Source: Lagopus muta (Eukaryota > Chordata > Aves > Galliformes > Phasianidae). From it: a stretch of DNA of 64,000 bases. Of this stretch, positions 58,661 through 64,000 are shown piece by piece; within the stretch, counting starts at the first letter, position 1; every line of letters begins with the position of its first letter. The DNA lies in NCBI RefSeq assembly GCF_023343835.1, contig NC_064439.1, positions 24,306,933 through 24,370,932 on the forward strand, written 5' to 3'. The position numbers and the translations under genes were made by a program. The notes under the pieces are model-generated. The model ran no database searches. It saw nothing but the letters and a program-made list of their open reading frames with translations, and had not been told where the DNA came from.

Positions 58661-59849
58661 CTTTCAAATTAACTGAGACTGATTGGGGAGCTGGCATCTG
58701 CTGTTGTACACTGAGAAGAAAGGTGACTATTTTTCATTCCTGTTAATATGGCTAGGCATTATATTGGCAAAATTAAGATGAAACTGTATCTCTCTATCTG
58801 GGGAACTGGTCCCTTAGCCTCTCAAGAATGGCTAATTTTTCTAGTTAACGTGATATCAGAAATGATAAAAGTAATTATCATTCATCAAAATTGTTTTCAG
58901 TTTTGCCTGGCACTTGCAGTGTTTGATTTGCTGGAATGATTTATGGCATGGACCCATAATATCTCTCAGGGCACAGCTGTCACGATGCATCTCTTTCTGC
59001 TGGTGACTGGGTCTAACAAATGTTTTGCTTCTTATTTCTTTTGGCTAGTATGATCTTCCTTCCCCCTTTTTGATTTATTTTTAAGCTTCTTGCAATCAAA
59101 AGCACACTGAGAAATTGAAATGAGAATTTGAAGAGCAAATGACCAAACAAATTGACTGGGCAGACGAGGAAGCTGTTGCCAGTACTGGAATCAGACTGGA
59201 ACAGGAGTGGAATGTGGGTTGCCTTTTCAGCAAGTGTATGGGCTGTGTAAGTCTGCAACTGCTGCTAACTTTCTTTATTATGCTGTGAGTTTCTGTAAAG
59301 TACATTATGTGAGTGATCTTCTCTTCGCCTGACGAAGAAGTACGTATTTTTGGAAGTGAAATATGACTTTAAGGTTTTTGCCATTTTATGACTTTTATGA
59401 AAATTGTGAAATAGGATTTAAGAGTAATATTTCATTGTAACATTACCGGATACATTGGAATTTGCTTTTAGTGTTTTTTATGACTATCTGGGTGAAAACT
59501 TTCTTATTAAGAATAAATTCCTATTGAGACTTACATATTTAGCTGCTACTTAGGGTAGCCACTGAGTCTTAATTTGTAAGCACTGAATTGGAGGCAGTTT
59601 CCTTTATTTTCTTTGATATCTCTCAAGAAGCAGGAAGGAATTTCTCACTTCTCTGAAAGCTGAATAGTTATGGCTGATAAATGAAAGAGCATGTGGGATT
59701 TGAACATGGCCAGATGCAGGGAATCATCCTGCTGCCCTGACCCTGTGCATGGAGCCAGATCTGAAGTCTGCCTGTGTAAGATGGCAACTTTTCCTTGGGG
59801 CACCCAGGGTTTGGTGAGCTCCCTGAACCAGCTATTATGTCCAAAAATC

Positions 59850-59990
59850 CCTCTGACAAAAAATAAAAATAAAAGAAAAAAAAGGAAGAACAACAGCAAC
59901 ACAAAAAAAAAAAACCAACAAAAAAACCCAGCAACCAAAGAGCAAAAAAAAGCAACAAGAAAACCAAATAGCCAAAGAACCAAAATGAAT
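59850..59990. repeat. A-rich low-complexity tract
   Basis: A-rich sequence with CAACA, CCAAAGAGC and AAAAACCAA units. The frames running through it, and their antisense phenylalanine-rich counterparts, are artefacts. Confidence 0.8.
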
Positions 59991-60335
59991 CGCTATAACA
60001 ACATTTCTTGGTAATGAAATTCCTTGGCTTCACTCCCATCCTTCCAGTGCTCCTTCAAGTGTAGGATTAGAAGCAGGAGTGGGAGCCCGCTTCTCTTCTG
60101 CTAAGGCTCCAACAGCCTGGGGGTTTTCTGATGCGGAGGAGCGGCCTGGCATGTGTGGGGTCTGCACCTCATGGGAATGAGCACGGAGTACTTGTCAGCT
60201 AGAGAACAGTGTTTTCTCCACCAGATTCCTCTGCCCACTCTGACGCCAGCGGTTCCTTGTGTGTTTGTGGCTCTGGGTTGGTGTGGTACACCATTTGATT
60301 AAGCCGCTCAGTTTAACTTGTATGGAAATATACCA

Positions 60336-60338
60336 CTT

Positions 60339-60371
<33 letters not shown>

Positions 60372-60392
60372 TTTCCTTTTTTTTCCTGTTTC
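60336..60392. repeat. T-rich tract
   Basis: T runs of up to about 27 bases with C interruptions. Confidence 0.9.
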
Positions 60393-60544
60393 AGTAATAG
60401 TGTGGTCTGGATTTAATGGAAAGTAAGACTTAAAGGCAAAACTGAGATTTTGTTTTAGACCTTGATATGTATTTTCCAAATTCATAAGCTTTGACATTGG
60501 TATTCTTAATGCTTATATCATGTTACCATGCCAGTTATGCAACC

Positions 60545-62085
60545 AGATAACATGCATCTCAGGGTCCTGAAGGAACTGGCAAATGTGGTTGCCAAGCCAC
60601 TCTCCATCATTTTTGTAAAAGTCATAACTGTTGAGTGAAGTCCCTGGTGACTGGAAAAAGGGAAACATGGTTCCCATTTTTAAGAAACAGAGAAAGTAAG
60701 ACCTGGGGCACTACAGGCTGGTGAGCCTCACATCTGTGCCTGGGAAGGGCGTGGAACAGATCCTCCTGGTAGCTATGTGGAGGCACACACATGATGAGGA
60801 GATGATCTGAGACAGATGGCATGGCTTCACCAAGGGCAGATCTTGCCTGAGCATTTTGGTGGCCTTCTTGGACAAAGTGACAGCATTAGTGGACAAAGAA
60901 AGAGCAACTGATGTCATCCACTTGGACTTGTGCAAGGCTTTTGACATGGTCCCACACCAAAACCTTATCTCTAAGTTGAAAAGATATAGATTTGAAGAGT
61001 GAACTATTCAATGGACAAGGAATTGGTTATATGATCATAGCCAGAGGGTTGTTGTCAAAGGCTCCATGTCCAGGTGGAGACCATTCACTAGTGGTGTACC
61101 TCAGGGGTCAGTCTTGGAACTGGTGCTCTTCAACATCTTTAACAGTGGCAATGATAGTGGGATTGAGTGCATCTTCAGCAAGTTTGCTGATGACATGAAG
61201 TTGAGTGGTGCAGCTGGTATGGCAGAAGGAAGGGATGCCAGAGGGATCTGGACAAACTTGAGATGTGGGCCAACATGAACTGAATGAGATTCAACAAGGG
61301 CAAGTTCAAGATTTTGTACTCACAGGCGTGAGTACAGACTCAGGGAGAAGAACTCATAGGGAGCAGCCCTACTGAGAAGGAATTGAGGGGTTCTTGTGGA
61401 TGAAAAGCTGAACATGAGCCAGTAGTGTGCAATTGCAGCCTGGAAGGCCAACTGTATCCGGGCCACATCAAAGGAGAAGTGGTCAGCAGGGAGAGGGATG
61501 TGATTGTTCACCTCTGCTCTGCCCTTGCAAGGTCCCATACTGTGGAAGTGTCTGACAGTACTGAGTCACATATACGTGTCACAGTAATGAGTACTGTGTC
61601 CAGGCCTGGTGTCCATAGCATAGATGTTGAAGTGGATCCAGAGGAGGGACACAAAAACTATCAGAGGGCTGGAGCAGATCTCCTGTGAAAAAAGGCTGAG
61701 GGAACTGAGCTTGTTTAGCCTGGAGAAGAGAAGGCTCCAGAGAAACCTCAGTGCAGCCTTCCAGTACTTAAAGGGAGCTTATAAACAGAAGGAAGACTGA
61801 CTTTTTACACAGTCTAATAATAACAGGACAAGGGAGAATGTCTTTAAGCTAGAAGAGGGGGGAGATTTAGATTAGACGTTAGGAAGAAATTCTTCATTCA
61901 GAAGATGATGTGGCACTGGCACAGGCTGCCATTGAAGCTGTGGATCCCCGTCCCTGGATGTGTTCAAGTCCAGGTTGGATGGGGCTCTGGGCAGCCTGAG
62001 CTGATGAGTGGCAGCCCTGTCTACAGCAGGATGTTGGAACTAGATGATCATTAAGGTCTCAAACCATTCTGTAGTTCTGTGATGA
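60545..62085 (+). mobile_element. CR1 LINE, long 5'-truncated copy with RT remnant
   Basis: The longest CR1 in the window (about 1.5 kb). It retains part of the reverse transcriptase: a [19 protein letters not shown] segment at about 60920-60960, a [16 protein letters not shown] block at 61089-61136, and the catalytic FADD motif in [10 protein letters not shown] at about 61180-61210. The remainder of ORF2 and a 3' UTR follow, ending near ACCATTCTGTAGTTCTGTG. Frameshifts and stops interrupt it repeatedly, so it is inactive. A stretch from about 61405 on matches the same section of ORF2 as the 628-1260 copy. Confidence 0.95.
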
Positions 62086-63978
62086 TATGTGTTGTTGTGT
62101 CTGTGCATGTAGCTGATGCAGTGGCTGTCCTGATAGATGTGATAGAATAAAGCAGTCTGCTGCTTTATTTGCAACTGTTTTGATACAGCAAGAAGCACTG
62201 TGTGAATTACTGGGGACACAGCAGATGGTCATGGCTGCCAGTCCCTCAGGTTATTGTAAACTGTGGAGTAAATGCCACTGAAGTGGTAGAACTTAGTATA
62301 AATATGTGGTGTGCAAATAGTTTTATAAATTTTAGATAATTTGGTCATTGTATGCATTCGTGAAGTATAGGCACTGCCTTTGATATTTTGTGTGGGATTA
62401 ATTAAGCCTGAGCTGTATGGGAAGTTTTATTAATTATAACTTCGATAGAGAAGCTGAGATTGCTGTATAACAGGTTGAATCTCTAATACGTGTAACAGTT
62501 CATTCCTTGCATTCAATAGCACTTGCCTGGGAGATGAGCAAGGATCTTTATGTTAATGCTTGCAGATTCGTATGCTTCAGAGGAAGTTCTGTGGCTGTCT
62601 GCTCGTGGAAACTTTTTTGATGAATCCAGCTTTGTATCAGCCAGCTTGTGATTAGATGTCTGAGTAAGAACATGGCAAAATCAGATGCTGTAGCAACATG
62701 CACGGGAATGGGATGTTTGCAGAATTGTGATTTTTAAAAGGTAATTCAGGTTTCCATCTAGTGGTGGTATTAAATTCTGTCTAAACCAAAGGAAGCACAG
62801 CATATTCATAACTGTGGTATGTGAAGCGTTGTAATACTTGTGTATGTGGTTGAAACTTAGGAAATAAAAAGCCTAAGGATGCAAATTATGTACTTTTACA
62901 GCGCGTAACTCTGAGAGCCTCCAGATTTCTTTTTTTTGTATTGAAGTTATAATAATCAAGGGTCAATTATATTAATGATATGCATTCAGATAGTACTCTT
63001 TGACTCTAGCAGTTTATTTAATTGCTGCAAATTAATCTGATACTACTTCATCAATGTTCTGTGACAGACATTTCAAAAGGTTTGGTTTGATACAGGTCTA
63101 GAAATCCTTACCAGGTTAAGTTTGCAGATGGAGAAAATACCTCAATAACACATCCACCAGTCTTTTGGACTTGTATTTTAAGACTGTAGCAGGTTGAACA
63201 GAAAACCAGGTTTAAACCATATTTGTAAATTTGTAAGGATTTCTGATTGTTTATGTTTAATTGATACATTCCTTCTAGCATTTGTTTGGCACTTGTTTGA
63301 ATACTGCCAGATTGTAGTGTCTATAAGCGTGGTAGGTGTTACTATGTTTTCAATGCATTTCCACTGTCAACACTGTATAAACACTGCCAACTTACCACAA
63401 GTGCTGTCAAGTACTATATTTTGTAATTACTGCAGTAATATCACGAGTGCTGTAATTGCATGTACTGTATGGATATGCTTTTCTGTTCTGTGCGCAGGCA
63501 CAAAATTGATATTTCTTCTGTGAATTAAAATGGAATCAGGAGCATATCTAAATATTTCTTTCAGAATTGCTTTTTCACATTTCAGCATTATACGAGGTAT
63601 CTACAAGTCGTTCTGTACAGATGGGAGGAGTTTCAGAGCCCTGAACTTGTGCAGCACATCTAATGTGTAGCTGATATGTTTGGACTCATCAAGGCTCCCT
63701 TAGACACTTTACTAATGTTAGTGTCAGTTTTGCCAAGACACCAAACCTTAGACTTCAACTTCATAATCTTGTCTTTTGTAGCATCTTTATCAATCTTTGT
63801 TTTGTTTTTGCTGTCTTTCACAATGCCAAAAGCTTTGTGTGTTTTAAGACTGAAGCTGATTCTATGTCTTCTAATTGATATTCTACCATTCGTACTGCAG
63901 CTCGCTCCTACACTGAGCAGCAAATTTCTGGCAAAACATTTTTATTTCTGTGTCTGGAAGTTGCTAATTAAAAAACCT
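62086..63978. other. SDHAF3 intron sequence, no exon seen
   Basis: AT-rich intronic DNA. Patches at about 62395-62440 (GGATTAATTAAGCC, TTTATTAATTATAAC) and 62945-63050 (TCAATTATATTAATGATATG, GCAAATTAATCTG) have homeodomain-type cores. A 109-aa open frame at 63194-63523 has no family signature. Confidence 0.4.
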
Positions 63979-64000
63979 TTTTTTTTTTTTTTTTTTTTTT
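63979..64000. repeat. Poly-T tract at window edge
   Basis: An uninterrupted T run that continues to the last base of the window. Confidence 0.9.

Larger units (their letters stand above)
54483..64000 (+). other. SDHAF3: SDHAF3 intron 1, running off the window
   Basis: From the GC donor to the window end no frame matches the rest of SDHAF3 (expected around a YAT...LLQQANENR-like start). The intron is therefore at least 9518 bp. It holds several CR1 copies, low-complexity tracts and AT-rich homeodomain-site-rich stretches. Confidence 0.75.

Noticed and set aside
54503-64000. Search for SDHAF3 exon 2
   Set aside because: No frame after the donor resembles the second half of the protein. Exon 2 is taken to lie beyond the window.

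Overview
The window is vertebrate nuclear DNA from a bird, most likely chicken (Gallus) or a close galliform. The dispersed repeats are CR1 LINE fragments ending in short ATTCTGTG-like 3' repeats. The proteins are clear DLX6, DLX5 and SDHAF3 (ACN9) orthologues, in the same order as at the human 7q21.3 locus. Only these three protein genes can be supported. Most other open frames lie in CpG islands, simple repeats or LINE remnants.

Layout: (1) 1-8 kb is ordinary intergenic DNA with one CR1 at 628-1260. (2) 8.4-17.7 kb, upstream of DLX6, alternates CpG islands with AT-rich, homeodomain-site-rich blocks that look like conserved regulatory DNA. (3) DLX6 lies on the + strand with three coding exons at 18389-18746, 19185-19378 and 20732-20983, encoding 267 aa. 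(4) 21.8-26.5 kb is the DLX6-DLX5 intergenic region. It holds two AT-rich blocks (about 22.47-22.74 kb and 23.52-23.96 kb) that match the expected place and composition of the two classical intergenic Dlx enhancers (I56i and I56ii). (5) DLX5 lies on the - strand, convergent with DLX6, with exons at 28858-28507, 27597-27413 and 27296-26972. As given, its last exon carries a +1 frameshift in a run of five C (- strand). (6) 29-54 kb is the DLX5-SDHAF3 intergenic region. CR1 fragments reappear from 34.1 kb, and a compound pentanucleotide repeat lies at 51.08-51.46 kb. (7) SDHAF3 exon 1 (54300-54482, + strand) sits in its own CpG island, appears to use a GC splice donor, and is followed by at least 9.5 kb of intron with several CR1 copies. 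Exon 2 is not in the window.

DLX5 and DLX6 are paired Distal-less transcription factors known to share enhancers in limb, craniofacial, otic and forebrain GABAergic development. SDHAF3 is an unrelated mitochondrial assembly factor that is simply a neighbour. The stretch from about 1.3 to 34.1 kb contains no CR1 copy that I can see, whereas about ten fragments lie outside it. This is the transposon-poor signature of a tightly regulated developmental locus. I found no tRNA, rRNA, CRISPR, viral element or new enzymatic system. The points most worth checking are the DLX5 frameshift, the SDHAF3 GC donor, the (AAGGG)20 array inside DLX5 intron 1, the 72-nt A tract just past the DLX5 poly(A) signal, and several uncharacterised AT-rich blocks.
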